NCBI GenBank assembly: GCA_017409645.1
Contig: JAFQSI010000262.1
Span: 1-12,868, forward strand
DNA length: 12,868 nt
Direction of reading: 5' to 3'
Origin: Oscillospiraceae bacterium
GTDB taxonomy: Bacteria > Bacillota > Clostridia > Oscillospirales > Oscillospiraceae
Below the pieces are notes generated by a model. That model was given only the letters and a program-made list of their open reading frames with translations, was not told the DNA's origin and made no database searches. Each line of letters starts with the position of its first letter. Position 1 is the first letter of the stretch. Shown here in pieces: positions 5,835 to 11,527 of the stretch. A program made the position numbers and the translations under genes.

Positions 5835-5865
5835 GAAAGCACCAAAAACAAGGAGGATTTTTCCA

Positions 5866-6156
5866 ATGGCCAATGAAGAGCTGATGAACGAAGAGGAGAT
5901 CAGCATCCTCTCCCTGACCGATGAGGAAGGCAACGAGGTGGAGTTCGAGCTGATCGACTCCGTGGACTACGAGGGCGCGGAGTACCTGATCCTGCTGCCC
6001 CCCGAGGAGGAGGCCGCCGAGGTCGTCATCCTGGAGGTGGAGCCCCACGCCGACGGCTCCGAGAGCTACCTGACCGTGGACAACGAGGAGGTCCTGAACG
6101 CCGTCTTCGCCATCTTCAAGGAGCGCTTCGCCGATTTCTTCACCTTTGAGGAGTAA
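5866..6156 (+). CDS. DUF1292 family acidic protein
   Basis: A 96-residue, strongly acidic protein matching the DUF1292 (Bacillus YrzB-like) family: EISILSLTDEEGNEVEFELIDSVDYEGAEYLILLP (11-45) is the family core of three predicted strands. Function is unknown for the family; in Bacillus it follows the yrrL/yrzL (Holliday resolvase-like and IreB-like) genes, a context absent here. AGGAGG at 5851-5856, nine bases from the ATG at 5866, sets the start; the longer open frame upstream crosses the promoter and is not used. Codons are almost all C/G-ending and the promoter is near consensus, suggesting high expression. It is monocistronic, between its own promoter and a strong terminator. Confidence 0.93.
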   Translation: MANEELMNEEEISILSLTDEEGNEVEFELIDSVDYEGAEYLILLPPEEEAAEVVILEVEPHADGSESYLTVDNEEVLNAVFAIFKERFADFFTFEE

Positions 6157-6166
6157 GATTTTCAAC

Positions 6167-6200
6167 AAAAATTGCCGGCCCATTGGACCGGCAATTTTTT
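6167..6200. terminator. bidirectional intrinsic terminator
   Basis: AAAAATTGCCGG (6167-6178) pairs with CCGGCAATTTTT (6188-6199). T runs follow on both strands, so it can stop transcription from the DUF1292 gene (plus) and from the DivIVA-like gene (minus). Confidence 0.92.
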
Positions 6201-6230
6201 CATTTCAATCATCCCGAAGGGACTCCACAA

Positions 6231-6274
6231 CCGCCGCAAAGCGGCGATATCACACGCCGACAGGCGGTATCACC
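6231..6274. repeat. two tandem hairpin units each ending in TATCAC
   Basis: Unit 1: CGCCGC-AAA-GCGGCG (6232-6246) followed by TATCAC (6248-6253). Unit 2: CGCC-GACA-GGCG (6255-6266) followed by TATCAC (6268-6273). Period 20 bases. It abuts the stop codon of the DivIVA-like gene. The layout, variable hairpin plus fixed hexamer, is the same as that of the CTTCAC half of the array at 7182-7350. Confidence 0.65.
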
Positions 6275-6916
6275 TTACTCCATCTCCTCCGGGCGCAGGC
6301 CGTCCAGCGTCTCGGCGGCGGTGGTGAGGGCGGTCCGGCCAGTCTCGATGGTGTCCATCAGCTCCACCAGATCGGCGCGGAACTTCTCGGCCAGCTCCGC
6401 AAAGGCGGCGTTGGTGTCGCCCAGGGTGGCGCCGGCGCCCCGCAGGGCGGTGTTTGCGCCGTCATACAGCTCGTTGACCCGGTCCCGGGCCTGGCGCTCC
6501 ACCGTCTCAGCCCGGCGGTAGGCCCGCAGCTCATCCCAGTGGCTGGCGGACTTCTCCAGGGTGGGAGCCTTGGCTGCGGCTTCCTTCGCCTCCTCCAGCT
6601 CCTCCCGCAGGGCGGCCAGCTGCTCGGCCTGCTCGTTCAGCAGCTGGTTGGCAGTCTCCAGTTCCTCCCGGAGGGCAGCCAGCTCGGCGTCCCGGTCGGC
6701 GATGGTCTGCTCCAGCCCGGGGATCCGATCCTGCTCGGCGGCGTCGTCATCCATCCGGGCACGCAGCTCGTCCAGCTCGGTGCGCAGGGCCTCGTTGTCG
6801 GAGCGAAGCTGAGCAGTCAGCGTCTCGTGCTTGTTGGTCATATAGGCGATATGGTTGACCACATCCTCCCGGTTGAAGCCGTTGAATGCGGAGCGAAAAG
6901 TCTGGGGCTCGTTCAT
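6275..6916 (-). CDS. DivIVA-like coiled-coil protein
   Basis: A 213-residue protein with a short N-terminal motif FRSAFNGFNREDVVNHIAYM (7-26), which fits the DivIVA/GpsB membrane-binding head (GF-x-x-DV-x-x-I), followed by a long charged coiled coil at about 29-112 and a helical tail to 213. DivIVA proteins bind curved membrane and organise division or polar growth; GpsB and SepIVA are other possibilities. The lysine-arginine residues and hydrophobic tip of the classical head are only partly visible, so the subgroup is uncertain. ATG at 6916 is preceded by AGGAGG at 8 bases; an open frame upstream to 6988 lacks a ribosome site and overlaps the promoter. It is monocistronic, with a promoter at 6959-6988 and the terminator at 6167-6200. 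Confidence 0.8.
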   Translation of the reverse strand: MNEPQTFRSAFNGFNREDVVNHIAYMTNKHETLTAQLRSDNEALRTELDELRARMDDDAAEQDRIPGLEQTIADRDAELAALREELETANQLLNEQAEQLAALREELEEAKEAAAKAPTLEKSASHWDELRAYRRAETVERQARDRVNELYDGANTALRGAGATLGDTNAAFAELAEKFRADLVELMDTIETGRTALTTAAETLDGLRPEEME

Positions 6917-6958
6917 ATATGGTACCTCCTGAAAAGTGGTTCGGGACATATTTTTGTC

Positions 6959-6988
6959 ATTATACCACGGCCCATAGGGAATAGGCAA
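6959..6988 (-). promoter_or_regulatory. extended -10 promoter for the DivIVA-like gene
   Basis: On the minus strand TTGCCT (6988-6983), an 18-base spacer and a perfect TATAAT (6964-6959) preceded by TGG. It is arranged back to back with the tRNA promoter, 23 bases away. Confidence 0.7.
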
Positions 6989-7011
6989 GAAAAAATTTCA
7001 GAAAATGGGGC

Positions 7012-7040
7012 TTTACAAACAGAAAAAAAGGTGCTATAAT
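7012..7040 (+). promoter_or_regulatory. extended -10 promoter for tRNA-Arg
   Basis: TTTACA (7012-7017), 17-base spacer, TATAAT (7035-7040) with TG at 7032-7033. The expected transcript starts about 15 bases before the mature tRNA. Confidence 0.85.
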
Positions 7041-7061
7041 GTTCAGGCTTAAGAAAGCTAT

Positions 7062-7137
7062 GCACCGGTGGCTCAATGGATAGAGCATCGGATTCCGGTT
7101 CCGAGGGTTGGGGGTTCGAGTCCCTTCCGGTGTACCA
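7062..7137 (+). tRNA. tRNA-Arg, anticodon CCG
   Basis: A complete 76-base cloverleaf with encoded CCA (7135-7137). The acceptor arms are GCACCGG (7062-7068) and CCGGTGT (7127-7133), with a G-U pair at 1-72. The anticodon stem TCGGA/TCCGA (7088-7092, 7100-7104) encloses TTCCGGT, with anticodon CCG at 7095-7097, reading CGG. The T-loop is TTCGAGT (7115-7121) on a stem of three G-C and two G-U pairs. It has its own promoter and terminator and so is a single-gene unit. CGG is frequent in GC-rich genes such as those nearby, so this isoacceptor should matter here. Confidence 0.97.
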
Positions 7138-7138
7138 C

Positions 7139-7180
7139 GAAAAAAGCGGTATTCGCGTTTGCGAATACCGCTTTTTTCGA
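7139..7180 (+). terminator. terminator of tRNA-Arg
   Basis: Bases 7139-7157 pair perfectly with 7162-7180 (19 bp, GTTT loop); the 3' arm ends in CTTTTTTCG, giving the T-tract. It starts right after the CCA end. Confidence 0.95.
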
Positions 7181-7181
7181 G

Positions 7182-7350
7182 TGAAGTGTGCCTTACGGCA
7201 CGTGAAGTGCGCTCTCGCGCGTGAAGCTGCTGCGCAGTGAAGCTTGCTTCGCAAGTGACTTGGCACACTTCGCTTCACGTTGCGCACGGCGCAATGCTTC
7301 ACAATGGCGTCAGCCATTGCTTCACTTGCCGCGAAGCGGCATACTTCACA
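7182..7350. repeat. mirrored array of small hairpins flanked by GTGAAG / CTTCAC
   Basis: GTGAAG occurs at 7182, 7203, 7222 and 7238 (a degenerate GTGAC follows at 7256), and its complement CTTCAC occurs at 7274, 7298, 7321 and 7345. Between hexamers lies a different small hairpin each time, for example GTGCC/GGCAC (7189-7202), CTTGC/GCAAG (7244-7256), TTGCGC/GCGCAA (7281-7295), AATGGC/GCCATT (7304-7319) and GCCGC/GCGGC (7329-7341). Spacing is 16-21 bases in the left half and 23-24 in the right half. The halves are in opposite orientation, so the whole block can fold as one multibranched cruciform with GTGAAG pairing CTTCAC and hairpins as side arms. No ORF fits it. Function is unknown; I know no family name for it. 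Confidence 0.85.
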
Positions 7351-7356
7351 AAAACT

Positions 7357-7385
7357 TGCAGTTTTCCCTCATTCGTGATATCGTT
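7357..7385 (+). promoter_or_regulatory. weak candidate promoter for the four-helix-bundle gene
   Basis: TTGCAG (7357-7362), a 17-base spacer and TATCGT (7380-7385) with TG at 7377-7378. The match is mediocre and rests mainly on spacing and the extended -10. Confidence 0.3.
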
Positions 7386-7402
7386 TCTCCGAGGTGGTCA
7401 AT

Positions 7403-7756
7403 ATGGCAGAAAGCAAGCTCAGAACCCATTCCATGGATTTCGCGGTTTCCATCATTGAACTGGTAAAGGAACTGAAAGGGAAACGGGAATCCATTATTTC
7501 CAGCCAAATCGGCAGAAGCGGCACCTCCATCGGCGCCAACATCCGGGAAGCGCAGTATGCCCACGGTAAGGCTGATTTCATCGCCAAAATGCAAATCGCG
7601 CTGAAAGAAGCAAATGAAACCGGATATTGGTTGGAGCTTTTGTACCGCACCCAATACATCGATCAAGTGCAATACCAGCGCCTTGACGCTGCCTGTACGA
7701 GTATTCGAGTCATGCTCGTTGCTTCCATCCGCACCGCAAAGGAGAACACCCCATAA
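7403..7756 (+). CDS. four-helix-bundle protein (S23/bAvd-like family)
   Basis: A 117-residue, all-helical protein of the four-helix-bundle family first described from 23S rRNA intervening sequences (S23) and related to the Avd accessory protein of diversity-generating retroelements. The signatures are QIGRSGTSIGANIREAQ (35-51) and ALKEANETGYWLELL (66-80). Members form pentameric barrels with a basic surface that may bind nucleic acid; the role of orphan members is unknown. GAGG at 7391-7394 sits eight bases ahead of the ATG at 7403; a GTG at 7394 is in frame but overlaps that site. No reverse transcriptase or template repeat is nearby, so this is an orphan copy. Codon use is visibly less GC-ending than neighbours (many AAA, GAA, ATT), consistent with a mobile history. 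The mirrored hairpin array lies directly upstream. Confidence 0.9.
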   Translation: MAESKLRTHSMDFAVSIIELVKELKGKRESIISSQIGRSGTSIGANIREAQYAHGKADFIAKMQIALKEANETGYWLELLYRTQYIDQVQYQRLDAACTSIRVMLVASIRTAKENTP

Positions 7757-7767
7757 GCCACCCCCAA

Positions 7768-7807
7768 CGGAAAAGCCCCCGATGCTGATGCACCGGGGGC
7801 TTTTCCG
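7768..7807 (+). terminator. intrinsic terminator of the four-helix-bundle gene
   Basis: CGGAAAAGCCCCCG (7768-7781) pairs perfectly with CGGGGGCTTTTCCG (7794-7807) around a 12-base loop; the T run lies within the 3' arm. It begins 11 bases after the stop. Confidence 0.85.
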
Positions 7808-7840
7808 CAGTTAGAAAAAAGAGAGGTAGAAAAGAGGTAC

Positions 7841-7874
7841 CAAAGGATGCGGCTCACGGCTTCCGCTTCCTTTG
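7841..7874 (-). terminator. weak terminator candidate downstream of dacF
   Basis: Bases 7841-7852 and 7863-7874 form a 12-bp stem with one mismatch. On the minus strand it is followed by a T-rich stretch (TCTTTT). It lies about 70 bases after the dacF stop; the intervening 7875-7941 shows nothing else I can support. Confidence 0.4.
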
Positions 7875-7941
7875 TATGGTTAGATCATACCGCCCGGAAT
7901 TGAACGACCCATGACAGCTTTGAAAACAAAAAGTAAACGAT

Positions 7942-9072
7942 TTATGAACCCATGGCGATGCGGCCCAGGAGCTGTGCGAACAAGTCCGTCCATCCAAGTT
8001 TTTCCACAGCCCGGTCGGCGGTCAGGGGCAGAACTGCCAGGACCTCAGTACCGCATTCGATCGTCAGCTCCCCCACCTGCTGCCCCTGCTCGACCGGGGC
8101 GGAAAGCTCCGGCAAGAGGGTCGCCCGGGCGGTGATCTGTGCCAACTTCCCCCGGTCCACCAGGATCGGCGACGGGTCCGCAAGGACCGCGGACACCGTG
8201 TCGGCGGTGCCCAGCTTCACGGAAACCGACGCCCCGGCGGGGGCTTCGGGGATATAGTGGGCGTAATTGGCGAAGCCGTAGTCCAGCATCCCCCGGCAGG
8301 CGTCATTGCGCTTCTGGCTGGTCTCCGATCCCATGGCCACGGCGATCAGCTCCATGCCGCCGCGCTCCGCAGAGGCCGACAGGCAGTAGCCCGCGCCGGA
8401 GGTGAAGCCCGTCTTCAGCCCCGTGCAGCCGGGATAGAAGCGGACCAGCTTGTTGGTGTTGCTCAGACCGAAGCTCCCGCCCCGGATGGAATCCATCCAG
8501 ATGGTGGTGTATTTTTTGATGTCCGGATGCTTCGTCAGCAGCTCCCGGGACATCAGGGCGATGTCGTGGGCGCTGGTCCGATGCTCCGCCGCCTCCGGTC
8601 CGTCGTCCAGGCCGGTGCAGTTGACGAAACGGGTGTCCGCCATGCCCAGCTCCCCGGCCCGGACGTTCATCTGCTCCACGAAAGCCGTCTCCGACCCCGC
8701 CAGATGCTCCGCCATGGCACAGGCGCAGTCGTTGGCCGAGGACACGGCGATGGATTTGACCATCTCCTCCACGGTCATCGTCTCCCCCGCCTTCAAAAAC
8801 ACCTGGCTGCCGCCCTTGGCCGCCGCAGTCTCGGAGGCCGTCACCGTGTCGCCCCAGCCGATCCGGCCGGAATCGATGGCCTCCATGATCAGCAGCAGGG
8901 TCATCACCTTCGTCACGCTGGCCGGGGCCAGACGCTCATGCTCGTTTCCCGACTGCAGCACCGTCCCCGTGGCCGCGTCCATCAGGACCCAGCTCTTCGC
9001 CTCGTATTCCGCGGCCCCCACCGGCAGCGCCAGCAGGGAAACCGCCAGAAACAGACAGATCCATTTGCGCAT
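7942..9072 (-). CDS. D-alanyl-D-alanine carboxypeptidase, DacF/PBP5 type (peptidase S11)
   Basis: Trims the terminal D-Ala from peptidoglycan pentapeptides outside the membrane. The 376-residue protein opens with a signal peptide (MRKWICLFLAVSLLALPVGA, cleavage near residue 20-22). All three active-site motifs are present: SVTK (S52, K55), SAN (112-114) and KTG (220-222). A PBP5-type C-terminal beta domain follows (about 275-355), then an amphipathic tail (LGWTDLFAQLLGRI) that could anchor it to the membrane. ATG codons are at 9078 and 9072; AGGAGG is too close to the first and 7 bases from the second, so 9072 is the likely start. It lies 60 bases downstream of the XRE-membrane gene on the same strand without a visible promoter or terminator between, so cotranscription is likely. 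dacF or dacB naming is not resolved by sequence alone. Confidence 0.95.
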   Translation of the reverse strand: MRKWICLFLAVSLLALPVGAAEYEAKSWVLMDAATGTVLQSGNEHERLAPASVTKVMTLLLIMEAIDSGRIGWGDTVTASETAAAKGGSQVFLKAGETMTVEEMVKSIAVSSANDCACAMAEHLAGSETAFVEQMNVRAGELGMADTRFVNCTGLDDGPEAAEHRTSAHDIALMSRELLTKHPDIKKYTTIWMDSIRGGSFGLSNTNKLVRFYPGCTGLKTGFTSGAGYCLSASAERGGMELIAVAMGSETSQKRNDACRGMLDYGFANYAHYIPEAPAGASVSVKLGTADTVSAVLADPSPILVDRGKLAQITARATLLPELSAPVEQGQQVGELTIECGTEVLAVLPLTADRAVEKLGWTDLFAQLLGRIAMGS

Positions 9073-9132
9073 ACACATCCCTCCTTGCTTTGAGACAGTG
9101 TATGTCCGGCCCCGGTCAGGCAGAACCCGGGC

Positions 9133-9681
9133 TCATCGCCCTGTTTCGTGCCAGGTCCACCCGACCAGGGTCAGTCCGATCAGGACAAAAATGCCGCCCC
9201 CCTGAAAGGTCTTGAACCGCAGCAGATGCAGCAGCAGCAACGCCAGCGCCGCCGCGCCCCATACCGCAAGGGCAAGGACCCGGAGCTTCCTGTTCCCCGG
9301 CTCCAGGACCATGGCCCCCAGCAGCGCGAACCACACCGCCAGCAGCACGACCTCCGATCTGTGGAAGGCGATCACGCTCTCCAGCAGCACCATCGCCGCC
9401 GCGCACGCTCCCGCCAGCACCAGCAGCGCCGCGCCCAGGATCTGCCCCAGAGAAACGGGCTTTTCCGCAGCCGCCGGCTCCGGAGCGTCTCCCGTCACCA
9501 GCTCATCCAGGGTGACGCCGAACAGGGCACTCATTTTCACCAGCTTGTCGATCTCCGGGACGCTGGCCCCCGTCTCCCATTTGGATACGGACTGGCGGGA
9601 CACCTCCAGCCTGTCCGCCAGCTCCCCCTGGGACATCCCCGCCCGGGCCCGCAGGCGGCTGATCTGTTCTGCGATCTTCAT
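9133..9681 (-). CDS. XRE-family regulator with a C-terminal membrane domain
   Basis: A 182-residue protein: an N-terminal helix-turn-helix of the Cro/C1 type (residues 1-62, with MSQGELADRLEVSRQSVSKWETG as the DNA-binding core), a short linker, then four hydrophobic segments at about 80-104, 110-126, 134-154 and 162-177. This HTH-plus-membrane layout is common in Clostridia and suggests a membrane-tethered repressor that may sense envelope state; the signal is unknown. GGAG lies 8 bases ahead of ATG 9681 and only 2 ahead of ATG 9687, so 9681 is chosen. A promoter (9706-9734) and two dyads lie upstream, as expected if it regulates itself and the divergent aldolase gene. The carboxypeptidase gene downstream is a second plausible target. 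Confidence 0.88.
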   Translation of the reverse strand: MKIAEQISRLRARAGMSQGELADRLEVSRQSVSKWETGASVPEIDKLVKMSALFGVTLDELVTGDAPEPAAAEKPVSLGQILGAALLVLAGACAAAMVLLESVIAFHRSEVVLLAVWFALLGAMVLEPGNRKLRVLALAVWGAAALALLLLHLLRFKTFQGGGIFVLIGLTLVGWTWHETGR

Positions 9682-9705
9682 AAGCATCGCTCCTTTCTGC
9701 GCACC

Positions 9706-9734
9706 ATCATAGCACTCTGCCCGCAAAAAGTCCA
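9706..9734 (-). promoter_or_regulatory. promoter for the XRE-membrane gene
   Basis: On the minus strand TGGACT (9734-9729), 17-base spacer and TATGAT (9711-9706), preceded by TGC as extended -10. Confidence 0.6.
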
Positions 9735-9770
9735 CCAACTATGGTTGGAAACCCGGCAACCGGTGGTTGC
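9735..9770. promoter_or_regulatory. two adjacent dyads, operator candidates
   Basis: CCAAC-TATG-GTTGG (9735-9748) abuts the -35 box of the XRE promoter, and GCAACC-GGT-GGTTGC (9756-9770) follows. Both share CAAC/GTTG half-sites with centres about 21 bases (two helical turns) apart. They lie between the divergent XRE and aldolase genes, the usual place for XRE operators. Confidence 0.5.
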
Positions 9771-9868
9771 ACCGGCGTTTTTTACAACAGCGCCCCGTCA
9801 TCTATGGGGAAATTGACCTTTTTCGCCAAAACTCTTGCATTGTTCGATGATCGGAGGAGGAGATTCCC

Positions 9869-10867
9869 ATGTACACTGAAGCACAGAAGAAAACCCTGGA
9901 AATGGTTTCCAAGATCGGTATCATCCCCGTCATCGCCATCGATGACGCCGCCAAGGCCGTGCCTCTGGCCCGCGCGCTGGCCGCCGGTGGTCTGCCCGCC
10001 GCCGAGGTCACCTTCCGCACCGCCGCCGCCGAGGACGCCATCAAGGCCATCGCCGCTGAGGTCCCCGAGATGCTGCTGGGTGCCGGCACCGTCATCACCG
10101 ACGAGCAGGCCGACCGGGCTCTGGCCGCCGGCTGCACCTTCCTGGTGTCCCCCGGCTTCATCCCCGAGCTGACCAAGTACGTCATCGACAAGGGCGGTCT
10201 GATGATCCCCGGCACCTCCACTCTGGGCGAGATGGAGCAGGCTCTGCGCATGGGCCTGGAGGTCCTGAAGTTCTTCCCCGCCGAGGCCAACGGCGGCGTC
10301 GGCTTCCTGAAGAACTGCGCCGGTCCCCACAAGAACCTGAAGTGGATGTGTACCGGCGGCATTTCCGCCAAGAACGTCAACGACTACCTGGGCTTCAACC
10401 AGATCACCGCCGTCGGCGGCACCTGGATGTTCAAGGGCAAGGACGGCTCCGACCTGATCAAGACCGAGCAGTGGGACGAGATCACCCATCTGTGCCGCGA
10501 GGCCGTCAACACCATGCTGGGCTTTGAGGTCCGTCATGTTGGCATGAACTGCGAGACCCGCGAGGAGGCCGCCAAGACCGCCCAGCGTTTCTCCACGCTG
10601 TTCGGCTTCCCCTACAAGCCCGGCAACAGCTCCGACTTCTCCGGCATCGGCGTCGAGTGCAACCACTATCCCAAGCTGGGCAAGCTGGGCCACATCGCCA
10701 TCGGCACCAACTCCGTTGAGCGGGCCATCTACCAGCTCGAGAGCCTGGGCGTGGAGTTCAACTACGACGAGTACGTCGCCCGCGACAAGAAGAACCCCAA
10801 CGTCATCAAGGCCATCTACCTGAAGGAAGAGTTCAGCGGCTTCGCTGTCCATCTGGTCCAGAAGTAA
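9869..10867 (+). CDS. KDPG/KHG aldolase fused to a VOC (glyoxalase-like) domain
   Basis: The N-terminal 212 residues are a class I 2-keto-3-deoxy-6-phosphogluconate / 4-hydroxy-2-oxoglutarate aldolase (Eda family), cleaving KDPG to pyruvate and glyceraldehyde-3-phosphate. Catalytic residues line up with E. coli Eda E45, R49 and K133: E46 in AAEVTFRT, R50, and Schiff-base K134 in LKFFPAEA. Residues 220-332 are a separate domain starting EVRHVGMNC and containing GHIAIGT (274-280) and VHLVQK, which fits one VOC/glyoxalase-fold unit with candidate metal ligands H223, H275 and E264; its activity is unknown. Eda alone is about 205-215 residues, so the fusion is real on length. GGAGGAGGAG (9853-9862) precedes the ATG. 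TTGACC at 9813-9818 is a possible -35 but the -10 is weak, which suits a regulated promoter. Codons are extremely C/G-biased, implying high expression. Confidence 0.92.
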   Translation: MYTEAQKKTLEMVSKIGIIPVIAIDDAAKAVPLARALAAGGLPAAEVTFRTAAAEDAIKAIAAEVPEMLLGAGTVITDEQADRALAAGCTFLVSPGFIPELTKYVIDKGGLMIPGTSTLGEMEQALRMGLEVLKFFPAEANGGVGFLKNCAGPHKNLKWMCTGGISAKNVNDYLGFNQITAVGGTWMFKGKDGSDLIKTEQWDEITHLCREAVNTMLGFEVRHVGMNCETREEAAKTAQRFSTLFGFPYKPGNSSDFSGIGVECNHYPKLGKLGHIAIGTNSVERAIYQLESLGVEFNYDEYVARDKKNPNVIKAIYLKEEFSGFAVHLVQK

Positions 10868-10885
10868 GCATTTCTCCCCATAAAC

Positions 10886-10920
10886 AAACTGTGCCGCCCG
10901 TCAGGGCGGCACAGTTTTAT
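10886..10920. terminator. terminator after the aldolase, possibly bidirectional
   Basis: Bases 10886-10899 pair perfectly with 10904-10917 (14 bp, GTCA loop), followed by TTTTAT on the plus strand. On the minus strand it lies 7 bases after the stop of the membrane-protein gene and is followed by TTTGTTTATG. Confidence 0.92.
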
Positions 10921-10926
10921 CGTTTG

Positions 10927-11352
10927 TCAGGCATCATCCATATTCTGCCCCGGAAGCAGGATGGCGGCTCCGGAGGTGAGGATGGTCAGCACCGCAAGGA
11001 TCGGCGGGCCGAACATGAGGGGGTATTCAAATGCCATATCCTGAACACGACACAAAACCAGCATCATATAGAGCGCCCCGCCGGTGACGAGGATCGTCAC
11101 AAGTGCCATGGGGCGGTTCCTCCATTTTTTCGCCATCCATGCACTGAGGAGTCCCACAGCAGCTGCCGCAAAATTGATGTATGTCATCAACGTCCATGAA
11201 CCCAAAATATAGCTGCCCATGATGATGCCATACGCCTCAGCGCCCCGGTCAATACGGAAGACATGCGTCCCCGGAACTGCCATGAGGATCAAAAGAAGCC
11301 GCGACAAGTGAAAAGACAGTACAAACCAATCCAGGGATTTTATCTTCTTCAT
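10927..11352 (-). CDS. small four-helix integral membrane protein, unknown function
   Basis: A 141-residue hydrophobic protein that I do not recognise. Hydrophobic stretches at about 10-28, 42-72, 82-101 and 112-133 suggest four membrane spans; the second is long and holds a GSYILGSW segment. A positive cluster (KKWRNR, 75-80) between spans suggests an internal loop by the positive-inside rule. AAGGAG is six bases ahead of the ATG at 11352. Codon use is clearly less GC-ending than in the aldolase upstream and the transferase beyond, which together with the MITE-like element next door suggests accessory or transferred origin. No gene partner is adjacent; a 31-codon ORF ends one base before this start and overlaps its ribosome site. 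Confidence 0.8.
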   Translation of the reverse strand: MKKIKSLDWFVLSFHLSRLLLILMAVPGTHVFRIDRGAEAYGIIMGSYILGSWTLMTYINFAAAAVGLLSAWMAKKWRNRPMALVTILVTGGALYMMLVLCRVQDMAFEYPLMFGPPILAVLTILTSGAAILLPGQNMDDA

Positions 11353-11353
11353 G

Positions 11354-11449
11354 TTATTCTCCTTTACGGATCTTCAGCAGCGTCCGAAAAGCCATAGACG
11401 GGCGCTGCACATTGCCCACGCCTTTCGTGATCGTCAACAGAAAGCACAT
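11354..11449 (-). CDS. possible 31-codon ORF just upstream of the membrane protein
   Basis: ATG at 11449 opens MCFLLTITKGVGNVQRPSMAF... and ends at TAA 11356-11354, one base before the ATG of the membrane-protein gene and over its ribosome site. There is no Shine-Dalgarno site for it. A TATAAT at 11467-11462 would place a transcript start just ahead of its ATG. Could be a leader peptide, the tail of a decayed gene, or chance. Confidence 0.2.
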   Translation of the reverse strand: MCFLLTITKGVGNVQRPSMAFRTLLKIRKGE

Positions 11450-11527
11450 CCAACATAACGAATTATAGCCTCTATCCCTCCCAATTATTATACGCTATTC
11501 TACACATAATTGCTATATTTATTTTAT
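11450..11527. other. AT-rich intergenic stretch with -10-like boxes
   Basis: Two TATAAT boxes face the minus-strand membrane-protein gene (11467-11462 and 11492-11487), each with only a poor -35 at the right distance. Beyond these I see no coding or structural signal. Confidence 0.3.

Noticed and set aside
6146..7039. 297-codon plus-strand ORF across the DivIVA-like gene
   Set aside because: It crosses a terminator and two promoters, is L/G/Q-rich, and is the antisense of a coiled coil.
6913..7317. Minus-strand ORFs (102 and 134 codons) across the tRNA gene
   Set aside because: They contain the TRTPNPRNRN / DSNPQPSEPES peptides typical of spurious ORFs antisense to tRNA genes, and no ribosome site or promoter fits.
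7182..7350. CRISPR array
   Set aside because: The constant part is only six bases, the spacings are 16-24 bases, the spacers are themselves palindromic, and orientation flips midway; no cas genes are present.
7062..7350. tRNA-Arg as an integration (att) site
   Set aside because: No direct repeat of the tRNA 3' end and no integrase gene is seen in the window.
7403..7756. Diversity-generating retroelement
   Set aside because: The four-helix-bundle protein is Avd-like, but there is no reverse transcriptase, template/variable repeat or target gene in the window.
8257..9093. 278-codon plus-strand ORF opposite dacF
   Set aside because: Antisense shadow of a gene with all three S11 peptidase motifs.
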